Below are positions 8,540 through 17,508 of a stretch of DNA of 64,000 bases, one piece after another. Source of the DNA: Cohaesibacter intestini (GTDB lineage Bacteria; Pseudomonadota; Alphaproteobacteria; Rhizobiales; Cohaesibacteraceae); assembly GCF_003324485.1 (NCBI RefSeq), contig NZ_QODK01000001.1, positions 1,178,001 through 1,242,000 on the forward strand, read 5' to 3'. Below the pieces are notes generated by a model. It saw only the letters and a program-made list of their open reading frames with translations. It made no database searches and had not been told where the DNA came from. Numbering within the stretch: the first letter of the stretch is position 1; every line of letters begins with the position of its first letter. The translations under genes and the position numbers were made by a program.

Positions 8540-10126
8540 ATGCGGGATTTCCAGCTGCCAGGACGCTCGCCGGTATATGGGGAAGCGGGAATGTGCGCCA
8601 CGTCGCACCCGGTTGCCAGTCAGGTTGCCTTGTCGGTGCTGCTCAAGGGTGGCAACGCGGTGGATGCGGCGGTTGCCGCAGGTGCGGTGCTCAGTGTGGT
8701 GGAGCCACACATGACCGGCATTGGCGGGGATTGCTTTGCCATCATCAGCGAGCCGGACGGGTCGGTGCATGGTTACAACGGCTCTGGCCGGGCTGCAGCT
8801 GCCGCCAAGACCGATTGGTTCGTTGAGCAGGGCATCACTGAGATTTCCGAGAGCAGTATTCACGCGGTGACCGTGCCCGGATCGCTCAAATGCTGGGATC
8901 GGCTGGTGCAGGATCATGGCAAACTGGGGCTTGATGCGGCCCTTCAGCCTGCGATCGATTATGCCGAAGGGGGCTTTGCTGTTACTTCGCGCGTGGCGTG
9001 GGATTGGCAGGATCTGGTCGAGGGGTTGAAGCGCGATCCCGGTGCAACAAAGCACTATTTGGTGGCTGGCCGTGCACCGCAGGCCGGAGAGCGACACACG
9101 GTGCCTGCGCTTGCCAAGACCTTGCGGGCGGTGGCTGAAGGGGGCAGCGATGCCTTTTATTGCGGGGCGATTGCCGCCGAGATTGCGGCTCTGGTTCAGC
9201 AGTATGGCGGTCTCCTGACCGAGGAAGACATGGCCGGGATCAGTTGCGATCCTCTGGTGCCGGTGTCTGCCAGCTATCGCGGGGTGGAGGTTGTTGAATT
9301 GCCGCCCAATGGACAGGGCATCACGGCACTGACCCTGTTGAAGATCCTTGAGCAGTTTGATCTGGGGTCTCTTGCGCCGCATGGTGCGGAGCGGCATCAC
9401 CTGCAATTGGAGGCAGGGCGTCTGGCCTATGCGATGCGCGATGCTCATATCACGGATCCAGACCATATGCGGGTTGCGGTTGAAACGCTGATCTCGGACG
9501 CCTATGCCCAGCAATTGGCAGCATCCATTTCGCCAGATCGGCGCAACGACAGCTTGCCCAGTCTTGTGCCGTCTCAATCTGATACAGTCTATTTGACGGT
9601 TGCTGACCGGGATGGTCGCATGGTGTCTTTCATCAATTCCGTCTATCGCGGCTTTGGTGCGCGGGTCTGTACCATGGACAGTGGTGTGATGCTGCAGAAT
9701 CGGGGCGCCTGCTTCGTGGTCGATCCGGCGCATCCCAATTGCATCGATGGCGGCAAGCGGCCGCTGCATACTATCATTCCGGCAATGGCCCGCAAAGATG
9801 GCAAGACATGGCTGTCCTTCGGGGTGATGGGTGGGGCCTATCAGGCGCAGGGCCATGCACAGGTCATCGCCAATATGGTTGATTACGGCATGGATCCGCA
9901 GGAGGCGCTGGATGCGCCGCGGCTATTCTGGAACGAGACCGGAGAGATTGTCGCTGAAACGCCGCTGGCTGGCGATGTCTTCAGCGCTCTGGAGGCCAAG
10001 GGCCACAAAATGGTCTGGGCTGACAAGCCTCATGGTGGCGGTCAGATCATTGCCCGCGATTCGGAAACCGGCTTTTACTGGGGCGGTTCAGACTGTCGCA
10101 AGGACGGGATGGCAATCGGGATCTAG
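8540..10126 (+). CDS. Gamma-glutamyltransferase family protein
   Basis: 528 residues of the Ntn-hydrolase GGT fold. The large-subunit motif GGNAVDAAVAAGAVLSVVEP is near residue 37, and the probable autoprocessing nucleophile is T349 in QSDTVYLTVADRDG; GGKRPLHTIIP and GVMGGAYQAQGH of the small subunit follow. The family cleaves gamma-glutamyl bonds of glutathione or related amides. No signal peptide is seen, so unlike E. coli GgtA it may be cytosolic, as in YwrD-type members. The ATG at 8540 has a strong AGAGGAGG site. The exact substrate is unknown. Confidence 0.85.
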   Translation: MRDFQLPGRSPVYGEAGMCATSHPVASQVALSVLLKGGNAVDAAVAAGAVLSVVEPHMTGIGGDCFAIISEPDGSVHGYNGSGRAAAAAKTDWFVEQGITEISESSIHAVTVPGSLKCWDRLVQDHGKLGLDAALQPAIDYAEGGFAVTSRVAWDWQDLVEGLKRDPGATKHYLVAGRAPQAGERHTVPALAKTLRAVAEGGSDAFYCGAIAAEIAALVQQYGGLLTEEDMAGISCDPLVPVSASYRGVEVVELPPNGQGITALTLLKILEQFDLGSLAPHGAERHHLQLEAGRLAYAMRDAHITDPDHMRVAVETLISDAYAQQLAASISPDRRNDSLPSLVPSQSDTVYLTVADRDGRMVSFINSVYRGFGARVCTMDSGVMLQNRGACFVVDPAHPNCIDGGKRPLHTIIPAMARKDGKTWLSFGVMGGAYQAQGHAQVIANMVDYGMDPQEALDAPRLFWNETGEIVAETPLAGDVFSALEAKGHKMVWADKPHGGGQIIARDSETGFYWGGSDCRKDGMAIGI

Positions 10127-10135
10127 TTCGGGATC

Positions 10136-10483
10136 TTAAACAACATTTTGCAGGCGCGGCATATCCGAGACGGTTTGTGGCCGGCGGCGCGCCTGCCCAT
10201 AGGCTCTGGCAGCCTCACGCGGGGAACTGGCGGTGGGGCGACGAAAACTGCGCTGGCCGTTGGTTCCCAGACCATTGCTGCCAAGAATTTGTGCCTGAAT
10301 ATGGGCATAGGTGCCCATTGGGGGTGTCGCATGGGGTGGTGTGGGGTGTGCCTGCCGGGTGTCATCGGCCTGCGGATGCGGGCGTGGCAAAGGCTCCTGA
10401 CGGGCGTCCGTCAGCAAGGGCGTTCCATAAGGATTGTGACTCGTCGGATTATGAGACGCTGGTGCAATGATCAAGCCGGTCAT
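10136..10483 (-). CDS. Proline-rich small protein, function unknown
   Basis: 115 residues, rich in Pro, His, Thr and Arg and without predicted secondary structure or membrane helix. The ATG at 10483 has a good GGGAAGGCAGAG site, and the reading frame fits the gap between GGT and the next gene. The C-terminal part (SPREAARAYGQARRR) is basic and could be helical. The opposite strand also has an open frame (10148-10591) with no ribosome site and unlikely composition. I favour this strand, but coding status is not certain. A CtrA-type box lies 94 bp upstream. Confidence 0.5.
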   Translation of the reverse strand: MTGLIIAPASHNPTSHNPYGTPLLTDARQEPLPRPHPQADDTRQAHPTPPHATPPMGTYAHIQAQILGSNGLGTNGQRSFRRPTASSPREAARAYGQARRRPQTVSDMPRLQNVV

Positions 10484-10576
10484 TTTCTCTGCCTTCCCGT
10501 TGATTGTTCCAATTTGGGACAATCAAGACGTTGTTTCGTCTTTTCAGGCAGAGCGGAGCAAGAAGCGGGCCAGTCG

Positions 10577-10591
10577 TTAAGACTTTGTTAA
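10577..10591. promoter_or_regulatory. Perfect CtrA-type box TTAA-N7-TTAA
   Basis: TTAA at 10577-10580 and TTAA at 10588-10591 with exactly seven bases between them, followed by a second TTAA at N8 spacing. This is the full alphaproteobacterial CtrA recognition sequence. It lies between the divergent proline-rich gene (start 10483) and the GGDEF-EAL gene (start 10816). Confidence 0.6.
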
Positions 10592-10815
10592 GAGTTTGGT
10601 TAATCGGGCCGTGTGGAAAGGTCGGTAATTTGGGAAAAATTAACCTTAAGTCCGTCTAATCAGACATGAATGTGGCTTTGAGTGCCTGTTGGGGCGCATG
10701 CGGTCCGATATGGTCTGATGGCGGGTTGGGGCCCGGTCATGATCATGAAGGGCCGGATCGAGGGCAGCAAAGAGCACGACCAGGCATACCGAAACAACCA
10801 TTCCAGAATAAGAAG

Positions 10816-12504
10816 ATGGCAGTGAAAGCGCGGGATATCCTCACATCGATCGGAGAAGTCGTCTATGACTGGCAGGCAAATGGGGATCATTTGCGCTGGA
10901 GCAGCAACGTGGTCGACGTGTTCGATATGGACCTTGCTGCGCGCCTGACGACCGGTCAGTCCTTTGCCGATTGTGTGACGCCTGACACGCTGGCGACCCG
11001 CTATCGTGCGATTTTCGGATCCGGTCAGGCTGATGACGGGAATGGAGTGCCGTTCGAATGCATCTATTGTTTTGCGCCCGAGGGGCTGCAATCGCAAAAG
11101 CGTCTCTGGCTGGAAGAGAGCGGACGCTGGTTTGCGGGGGCTGACGGGCGGGCGGAACGCATTCATGGATTGATGCGGATTGTCGATGAACGGCAGAATC
11201 GCGAACATCGGCAACGCTTCCTGTCCCAATTTGACGAACTGACGGGCTTGTTCAACCGCACCTATTTTTGTGACCAGTTGGTCCAGACCCTCAAGCGGCG
11301 GGAGAAGACCGGGACGACGGCCTGTTATCTGGTTGCCCATATCGACAATTTCCGGGTGGTCAATGAAGCCTATGGCTTTGACATTGCCGATCAGGTGATC
11401 CGCGAAGTGGCCAAGCGGGTGTCCTTGCGCCTGCGTGACGGGGATATGGTGGGGCGCATTTCGGGCACCAAGTTCGGCCTGCTGATCAACAATTGTTCCG
11501 AACAGGAAATGGCGGCAACCGCCGAGCGGTTCCTTGAAGCGGCGCGTGACGATCTGATCCAGACGGATGCCGGACCCGTGCATGTGACCCTGACCATGGG
11601 GGGCGTGCATCTGAATGACACGGTGCCGGATTTGCGCACCGCCGAAATCTGCGCCCTTGATGCGCTCGACCGGGCCAAGCGGCACAATCGCGGCTCGTTC
11701 CGCTCCTTCCATTCGGTGCCCTTTGCGTTGGACAAGCGTGAAAAGATGATCCGTATGGCGGATGAAGTGATTTCCGCCCTCAATGAGCGCCGCATCGCAC
11801 TGGCCTTCCAGCCGATTGTCTCATCAAAGACCGGCGAGACGATCTATCATGAAGTGCTGATGCGGGTGAATGACAGTGATGGTGAGCCCATCCCGGCAGC
11901 GACTTTTGTGCAATATACCGAGCGGCTCGGACTGGCGGCGATGCTCGATCACCGCATTCTGGAAATGACACTGGATGTCTTGTTCACCTATCCGGAAGCG
12001 CGGCTCAGCATCAATGTGTCACCGGACGTGGGCATGGACAAGGACTGGACCACCTATTTGCAGGCCCGTATCGGAGCCAACCCGGATGTTGCCCGACGGC
12101 TGGTGGTGGAAATCACCGAAACCGCAGCGATCCGCAACATGGATGTGGCGGTGCAGTTCGTTCACAAATTGCACGATCTGGGGGCCAAGGTTGCGATTGA
12201 CGATTTCGGGGCGGGTTATACCTCATTCCGCAATCTGCAGGCGCTTGATGTTGATCTGGTCAAGATCGATGGCAGCTTTGTTCAGGATATCGTCACCAAT
12301 CGCCAGAACCGCGCCTTCGTACGCATGTTTTCTGAACTGGCCGGTGAGCTGAATATCGATGTCGTGGCTGAGTGGGTCGAGAATCAGGAGATTGCCGATA
12401 TCCTGTCCGAAATGGGCGTTGGCTATTTTCAGGGCTATCATTTTGGCAAGGCGAGTCAGGACATTCCCTGGACTTCAAATCCTGGCAGCAAAGCGCTGGG
12501 GTGA
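10816..12504 (+). CDS. PAS-GGDEF-EAL protein with degenerate GGDEF; probable c-di-GMP phosphodiesterase
   Basis: 562 residues, no membrane helix. PAS-like N-terminus (about 1-125), GGDEF domain (about 135-300) and EAL domain (about 315-550). The cyclase signature reads SGTKF (216-220), so diguanylate cyclase activity is unlikely. The EAL domain keeps E346 (EVL), N400, E432, the DDFGAG motif (462-467), K483, E519 and Q539, so hydrolysis of c-di-GMP is likely, perhaps with GTP sensing by the GGDEF part. The ATG at 10816 fits the PAS start; a longer frame from 10666 has no sensible N-terminus. Possible CtrA target (box at 10577). Confidence 0.85.
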   Translation: MAVKARDILTSIGEVVYDWQANGDHLRWSSNVVDVFDMDLAARLTTGQSFADCVTPDTLATRYRAIFGSGQADDGNGVPFECIYCFAPEGLQSQKRLWLEESGRWFAGADGRAERIHGLMRIVDERQNREHRQRFLSQFDELTGLFNRTYFCDQLVQTLKRREKTGTTACYLVAHIDNFRVVNEAYGFDIADQVIREVAKRVSLRLRDGDMVGRISGTKFGLLINNCSEQEMAATAERFLEAARDDLIQTDAGPVHVTLTMGGVHLNDTVPDLRTAEICALDALDRAKRHNRGSFRSFHSVPFALDKREKMIRMADEVISALNERRIALAFQPIVSSKTGETIYHEVLMRVNDSDGEPIPAATFVQYTERLGLAAMLDHRILEMTLDVLFTYPEARLSINVSPDVGMDKDWTTYLQARIGANPDVARRLVVEITETAAIRNMDVAVQFVHKLHDLGAKVAIDDFGAGYTSFRNLQALDVDLVKIDGSFVQDIVTNRQNRAFVRMFSELAGELNIDVVAEWVENQEIADILSEMGVGYFQGYHFGKASQDIPWTSNPGSKALG

Positions 12505-12536
12505 TCGGGTAGGCCGATCACAAGCCTGGATATAAC

Positions 12537-12577
12537 AAAACCCTCCAGACGCTCTGTCTGTGAGGGTTTTGTCTTTT
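12537..12577 (+). terminator. Terminator between the GGDEF-EAL gene and phaR
   Basis: 9-bp outer stem (12537-12545 with 12562-12570) enclosing a 5-bp inner stem (12546-12550 with 12556-12560), followed by a T-rich tract. It lies between two convergent genes and has A-rich sequence on the left flank, so it probably works in both directions. Confidence 0.88.
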
Positions 12578-12596
12578 TGCCTCAAGGCGATCGCGA

Positions 12597-13172
12597 TCAA
12601 TCGTCTTTCTTGTCCGCGAGTTCGGAAATCTTCTTCTGCATGTCTGCGATCTGGTCCTTCAGGACATCAAGCTCGCTTGATTTCTTTTCCTCTTGGGCCT
12701 TGGGTTGCGCGGCCGCGGCTGCCGGTCCGAAAGGCATGAACATCTTCATGGCATTTTCGAACATTTCGGAATTGCGGCGGACTTGCTCTTCCATGGCTTC
12801 GAAGGGGGACCCTCCGAAGGAATCGGCAAGCTGCTTGCGCAGATTGTCCTGATCGTTGGTGAGATTCTGCATGGAAAATTCCAGATAGCTTGGCACCAAT
12901 GTCTGCATGCTGTCGCCATAGAAGCGGATCAGCTGGCGCAGGAAGGCGATGGGCAGCAAGTTCTGGCCTTTATTTTCATGCTCGAAGATGATCTGGGTCA
13001 GGACCGAGCGGGTGATGTCGTCGCCACTTTTGGCATCGAATACGACAAAATCCTCCTCCGCTTTCACCATCTCAGAGAGATCTTCCAACGTCACATAGGT
13101 GCTTGTGCCCGTATTATAGAGCCGTCTGTTGGCATATTTCTTGATGATGGTCTGATCTGACTTTTTTGTCAT
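12597..13172 (-). CDS. phaR: Polyhydroxyalkanoate synthesis repressor PhaR
   Basis: 191 residues. The N-terminal PHB/PHA accumulation regulator DNA-binding domain begins IIKKYANRRLYNTGTSTYVTL, with the second conserved domain FEHENKGQNLLPIAFLRQLIRFYGDSMQ near 60-90; the C-terminus is an Ala/Lys-rich helix that could be a coiled coil. PhaR binds PHB granules and, when they are absent, represses phasin genes and its own. It is divergent from phaA-phaB (345 bp), the typical alphaproteobacterial arrangement. No PHA synthase gene is present in the window. Confidence 0.95.
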   Translation of the reverse strand: MTKKSDQTIIKKYANRRLYNTGTSTYVTLEDLSEMVKAEEDFVVFDAKSGDDITRSVLTQIIFEHENKGQNLLPIAFLRQLIRFYGDSMQTLVPSYLEFSMQNLTNDQDNLRKQLADSFGGSPFEAMEEQVRRNSEMFENAMKMFMPFGPAAAAAQPKAQEEKKSSELDVLKDQIADMQKKISELADKKDD

Positions 13173-13517
13173 GTGGGTGCCTTTTTCCTATCGACCGACC
13201 TGCTCTCCTCGCCATGCCGGTTCCAAAAAGAGCTTGTAGCTTAGTGGTTTCGTGCTGCATTGCCAAGTCCTGTTGCTTGCCTTTTGTGCAACCGCGCAAA
13301 GGCTTGCAGTCGGACCGCAGATAGGACAAATTGAAATCAGCGCCTTTGGCCATTGGTCTTTCAGACTAGGCCCATGGCTTAATTGACATTATGCCGGATT
13401 CTAGCCGATTTTTGGCGTTGTGTTTGAAGGTGTATGCTCGTCAGGGAGGTTTGCGGCAGTGCAGCACAAACGGCGGGCTTCAGAGAGATTTTCTGTCAAA
13501 CAAATAGGGAAACTATT
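13173..13517. promoter_or_regulatory. phaR/phaA divergent intergenic region with TGC/GCA dyads
   Basis: 345 bp with no gene. It contains several TGC/GCA words clustered at 13249-13310, including an imperfect dyad TTTGTGC-AACC-GCGCAAA (13283-13300) and TTGCAG at 13304. PhaR targets in alphaproteobacteria are described as TGC/GCA-rich, so this is a candidate autoregulatory site. The link to PhaR is inferred. Confidence 0.4.
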
Positions 13518-14699
13518 ATGACTCAAGGCACTGACATTGTCATCGTCGCGGCAGCGCGCACCCCTGTCGGGTCTTTCCTTGGCTCCTTTGCCGCCATGCC
13601 GGCATCCGAGCTGGGCGCCATTGCAATCAAAGGGGCGCTTGCCCAGGCCGATATTGACCCGGCGGATGTTGACGAGGTGATTCTGGGTCAGGTTCTGACC
13701 GCAGGTCAGGGCCAGAATCCGGCCCGTCAGGCGGCGTTGAAGGCCGGTGTTGGCGAGCGGGCTCCCGCCTGGTTGATCAATCAGGTGTGTGGTTCGGGCC
13801 TGCGGACCGTGGCGCTAGGCATGCAACAGATCGCAATGGGAGATGCGAAGATCGTTGTGGCCGGTGGTCAGGAAAATATGTCCCTGTCGGTGCATGCAGC
13901 CAATATGCGCGCGGGCACCAAGATGGGGGATGCCAAATTCACCGATACGATGATCAAGGATGGCCTGTGGTGTGCCTTCAATGATTATCATATGGGACAG
14001 ACCGCCGAGAATGTTGCCGACCAGTGGGACATCAGCCGTGATGTACAGGACGCCTTTGCCGTTGCCTCGCAGAACAAGGCCGAGGCCGCCCAGAAAGCCG
14101 GCAAATTCAAGGATGAGATCGTGCCGGTCTCCGTCATCGAGCGCCGCAAGGAGCGGGTGGTTGAGGATGATGAATATGTCCGTCACGGGGCCAATCTTGA
14201 AGGCATGCAGAAACTGCGTCCGGCTTTTACCAAGGATGGCTCGGTCACTGCGGGCAATGCGTCGGGCATCAATGATGGCGCGGCCGTTGTTGTTCTGATG
14301 AGCGCCGAGGAAGCCCAGAAGCGTGGTCTGACGCCGCTTGCCACCATCAAGGCATGGGCCTCTGTTGGTATTGATCCTGCCATTATGGGTACGGGGCCGA
14401 TTCCGGCTTCCACCAAGGCGTTGGAAAAGGCTGGCTGGAGCGCAACGGACCTTGACCTGATTGAAGCCAACGAAGCCTTTGCGGCACAGGCCTGTGCGGT
14501 CAATAAGGATATGGGCTGGGATGTCGAGAAGGTGAATGTCAATGGCGGTGCGATTGCCATCGGTCACCCGATCGGTGCTTCTGGTTGCCGTGTTCTGGTC
14601 ACGTTGCTGCATGAAATGAAGCGTCGCGATGCCAAGAAGGGTCTGGCGACCCTTTGTATCGGTGGTGGCATGGGCGTTGCCCTGTGCGTCGAACGATAA
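13518..14699 (+). CDS. phaA: Acetyl-CoA acetyltransferase (beta-ketothiolase)
   Basis: 393-residue thiolase. Condenses two acetyl-CoA to acetoacetyl-CoA, the first step of PHB synthesis and the entry to the ethylmalonyl-CoA pathway. Acyl-carrier C91 ([10 protein letters not shown]), the catalytic GHPIGASG histidine and C380 ([11 protein letters not shown]) are all present. Full length for biosynthetic thiolase. The ATG at 13518 begins [18 protein letters not shown], a standard family N-terminus; the frame upstream to 13434 does not fit. It precedes phaB by 241 bp. Confidence 0.95.
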   Translation: MTQGTDIVIVAAARTPVGSFLGSFAAMPASELGAIAIKGALAQADIDPADVDEVILGQVLTAGQGQNPARQAALKAGVGERAPAWLINQVCGSGLRTVALGMQQIAMGDAKIVVAGGQENMSLSVHAANMRAGTKMGDAKFTDTMIKDGLWCAFNDYHMGQTAENVADQWDISRDVQDAFAVASQNKAEAAQKAGKFKDEIVPVSVIERRKERVVEDDEYVRHGANLEGMQKLRPAFTKDGSVTAGNASGINDGAAVVVLMSAEEAQKRGLTPLATIKAWASVGIDPAIMGTGPIPASTKALEKAGWSATDLDLIEANEAFAAQACAVNKDMGWDVEKVNVNGGAIAIGHPIGASGCRVLVTLLHEMKRRDAKKGLATLCIGGGMGVALCVER

Positions 14700-14940
14700 G
14701 GCAAACTGAGCGTCTTCGGGCCGAGGGGATACAGGCCCGGAGATTGTGACCATGGGGCGGCGGGCGCCGAAAAAGAAAAGACAAGGACGCCTGTTTGTTC
14801 GTCGTGGAACTTGAATGGGATCGCAGGGCGGCGGCGCCGCTCTGCGCAACCGGTTTGGATGGCATGGGCCAACTTCAGACCAATCTGGTTCGCTAAACCG
14901 CAGGAGTGAGCGGTGGCGGACACTGACATAGGGGAGAGAT

Positions 14941-15669
14941 ATGTCTAAAGTTGCAGTTGTTACCGGTGGGACCCGCGGGATCGGGGAAGCCATTTCAATC
15001 GAACTCAAGCAAGCCGGTTTTCTGGTTGCCGCCAATTATTGCGGCAATGACGAACGCGCCCGGGCCTTTTCAGAGCGGACCGGGATCAAGGCCTACAAAT
15101 GGGATGTGGGCGATTTCGAAGCCTGCAAGGCAGGCCTTCGGCAGATCGAGGAAGATCTCGGCATCATCGATGTGGTGGTCAACAATGCGGGCATCACCCG
15201 TGATGGCATGCTGCACAAGCTTGGGGTGGATGAATGGCACGAAGTCATCAATACCAACCTCAATTCGATGTATTACATGACCAAGCCGGTAATTGACGAA
15301 ATGCGGGCGCGTGCCCATGGCCGGATCATCAATATCTCCTCGATCAATGGCCAGAAGGGTCAGATGGGTCAGACCAACTATTCCGCCGCCAAGGCTGGGG
15401 TGATCGGTTTCACCAAGGCGCTGGCGCAGGAAACCGCCCGCAAGGGGGTGACCGTCAATTGCATCTGTCCGGGCTATATCGACACCGACATGGTGGCCGC
15501 CGTGCCAGAGAAGGTGCTGGAAAGCATTGTGTCGAGCATTCCGGTCGGCCGTTTGGGGCAGGCCGAAGAAATCGCCGCCATGGTGGCCTTCCTCGCATCC
15601 GAGAAAGCCGGTTTCATCACAGGGGCCGTGATGACGGTCAATGGTGGGCAATATATCGCCAACGGCTAG
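14941..15669 (+). CDS. phaB: Acetoacetyl-CoA reductase
   Basis: 242-residue short-chain dehydrogenase that makes (R)-3-hydroxybutyryl-CoA using NADPH. Cofactor motif VTGGTRGIG (7-15), NNAGITRDG (81-89) and catalytic S134/Y147/K151 are present; the segment GQKGQMGQTNYSAAKAG is diagnostic of PhaB. The ATG at 14941 follows GGGGAGAG. It is in the same direction as phaA with a terminator after it, so phaA-phaB probably form an operon. Confidence 0.95.
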   Translation: MSKVAVVTGGTRGIGEAISIELKQAGFLVAANYCGNDERARAFSERTGIKAYKWDVGDFEACKAGLRQIEEDLGIIDVVVNNAGITRDGMLHKLGVDEWHEVINTNLNSMYYMTKPVIDEMRARAHGRIINISSINGQKGQMGQTNYSAAKAGVIGFTKALAQETARKGVTVNCICPGYIDTDMVAAVPEKVLESIVSSIPVGRLGQAEEIAAMVAFLASEKAGFITGAVMTVNGGQYIANG

Positions 15670-15715
15670 GGTCGTGTTTCTCTTTGCTGATGGGGTAATA
15701 AGCCTTTGATAAGTG

Positions 15716-15745
15716 CCGCGGGATCTTGTTTCCCGCGGTTTTTTT
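15716..15745 (+). terminator. Rho-independent terminator after phaB
   Basis: 8-bp perfect GC-rich stem (15716-15723 with 15731-15738), 7-nt loop, and a tail of seven T. It lies 46 bp after the phaB stop. Confidence 0.93.
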
Positions 15746-15801
15746 GTGGCTTCATGTGGCTTCTCGCCTTTTGCCTCCCTGAACCTGAAAAGAGATCGCC
15801 C

Positions 15802-16677
15802 ATGTCCAGACGCCTGTTGGCCACCCTGATCGGATTTGTCGCCATTCTGATGTGGGCTTTGTTGGCCCTGTTCACGGCAGCAAGTGGCACGGTGCCTCCC
15901 TTTCAGCTGACGGCGATGACCTTTTTGATCGGTGGCTCCATCGGGCTGGTGAGCTGGCTGTTTCGCCCCGGTGCGTGGCGGGTGCTAAAGCAGCCTTGGC
16001 CTGTCTGGGCGCTAGGGGTGATTGGCCTGTTTGGCTATCATTTTCTCTATTACACCGCCTTGCGGCTGGCCCCTCCGGTGGAGGCGGGACTGATTGCCTA
16101 TTTGTGGCCGTTGCTGATTGTTGTGCTTTCTGCCCTTTTGCCGGGGGAGCGGTTGCGCTGGTTCCATCTCACTGGTGCCTTGCTGGGCTTGGCTGGGACG
16201 GTGCTGATTGTCTCAAAAGGGCGCGGTATCAGCGTGGATATGGCTTATTTGCCGGGCTATCTGGCAGCCATTGTCTGTGCCTTCACCTGGTCGAGCTACT
16301 CGATCCTGTCGCGGCGTTTTTCCGCTGTGCCGACCGATATTGTCGTTGGTTTCTGTCTGGTAACCGCAGCGTTGAGTGCGTTGGCGCATTTGGCGTTCGA
16401 AACCACCGTCTGGCCCCGGGGTGGGAGCGAATGGCTGGCGGTGCTCGGCCTTGGCTTGATGCCCGTGGGGGCGGCCTTTTATGTCTGGGATTATGGCGTC
16501 AAGCATGGCGACATTCAGGTGCTGGGGGCGGCATCCTATGCTGCCCCGCTGCTGTCGACCGCTATATTGGTGCTGGCCGGATTTGGTGTTTTCAGCTGGA
16601 CCATTGCGGCGGCGGCCCTGTTGATCACCTTTGGTGCCGTGTTGGCGTCAAAGGATATGATCCTGCGCTCGAAATAG
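15802..16677 (+). CDS. EamA/DMT-family transporter, YddG-like
   Basis: 291 residues, about ten membrane helices, two EamA repeats. The segment GYHFLYYTALRLAPPVEAGL followed by an LWPLLIV helix resembles the E. coli YddG aromatic amino acid exporter branch. Substrate cannot be read from the sequence. The ATG at 15802 follows AAAGAGA and starts MSRRLLATLIG; the in-frame extension from 15706 overlaps the terminator of phaB and is rejected. It is convergent with znuB 24 bp away. Confidence 0.8.
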   Translation: MSRRLLATLIGFVAILMWALLALFTAASGTVPPFQLTAMTFLIGGSIGLVSWLFRPGAWRVLKQPWPVWALGVIGLFGYHFLYYTALRLAPPVEAGLIAYLWPLLIVVLSALLPGERLRWFHLTGALLGLAGTVLIVSKGRGISVDMAYLPGYLAAIVCAFTWSSYSILSRRFSAVPTDIVVGFCLVTAALSALAHLAFETTVWPRGGSEWLAVLGLGLMPVGAAFYVWDYGVKHGDIQVLGAASYAAPLLSTAILVLAGFGVFSWTIAAAALLITFGAVLASKDMILRSK

Positions 16678-16701
16678 CTGAGTAACAAAAGTACCCGCTT
16701 T

Positions 16702-17508
16702 TCAAGTTTTGCGCATCTTGCGCAGGATCGGAGCGGTTGCCAGCGCTCCCAAAAACAGCAAAAAGGCGGCCAGCACGATCGAGGGGCCGGGGGTCGAATC
16801 CCAGATCAGGGATGCATTGAGGCCGCCCAGAATCGACAGACAGGCGATCAATGCTGCCAGCAGGGCCATCGATTCCGGACCTCTGGCAAATTGTCGCGCG
16901 GTGGCAGCGGGAATGATCAGCAAAGAGGTGATCAGCAACACGCCGATCAGTTTCATCGCCACTGCGATCACCAGAGCGATCAACAGCACGAAGACCAGAT
17001 TGGCTCGCTGGGTCGGCAGGCCTTCGGCGGCGGCAATGTCGGGGCTGATGGTACTGGCCAACAGGCTGCGCCAATGAGCGAACAGAAGGGCAAGAACCAA
17101 AGTTCCCCCTCCCCAAATGACTCCAAGATCCTGCTTGCTGACCGACAGGATGTCGCCAAACAACAGGGACATGATGTCAATCCTCAGCCATGTCATGAAG
17201 CCAAGAGCGAGCAGACCAATGGCCAGCGACGCATGGGAGAGAATGCCGAGCAGGGTGTCGGTTGACAGGCGGTCGAGTTTTTCCAGTCCATAGAGAAGGA
17301 GCGCGATGACAAGGGAGACGAAAAAGACCCCGGCAATCGGCATCAACTCGAACAGCAGGCTCAAGGCGATGCCGAGCAGGGCGGCATGAGCCATGGTCTC
17401 GCCGAAATAGGCCATGCGTCGCCAGACGATGAAACAGCCCAGCGGGCCGGAGACCAGCGCGATGCCGATGCCACCAAGCAGAGCACGGGTGAAGAAGTCA
17501 TCCAGCAT
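16702..17508 (-). CDS. znuB: Zinc ABC transporter permease ZnuB
   Basis: 268 residues with about eight membrane helices, ABC-3 permease family. The N-terminus LLGGIGIALVSGPLGCFIVWRR and the GETMAHAALLG segment are characteristic of ZnuB/MntB permeases. It forms the membrane channel of the high-affinity zinc importer with ZnuC and the periplasmic ZnuA. The ATG at 17508 has GAGGGGAG upstream and overlaps the znuC stop by 11 bp, so translation is coupled. No znuA gene is found next to it. Confidence 0.92.
   Translation of the reverse strand: MLDDFFTRALLGGIGIALVSGPLGCFIVWRRMAYFGETMAHAALLGIALSLLFELMPIAGVFFVSLVIALLLYGLEKLDRLSTDTLLGILSHASLAIGLLALGFMTWLRIDIMSLLFGDILSVSKQDLGVIWGGGTLVLALLFAHWRSLLASTISPDIAAAEGLPTQRANLVFVLLIALVIAVAMKLIGVLLITSLLIIPAATARQFARGPESMALLAALIACLSILGGLNASLIWDSTPGPSIVLAAFLLFLGALATAPILRKMRKT

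Noticed and set aside
8507-9856. Long open frame of 449 codons on the minus strand opposite the gamma-glutamyltransferase gene
   Set aside because: It is a shadow of a well-supported enzyme gene; the translation is His/Arg/Gln-rich and has no family features or ribosome site.
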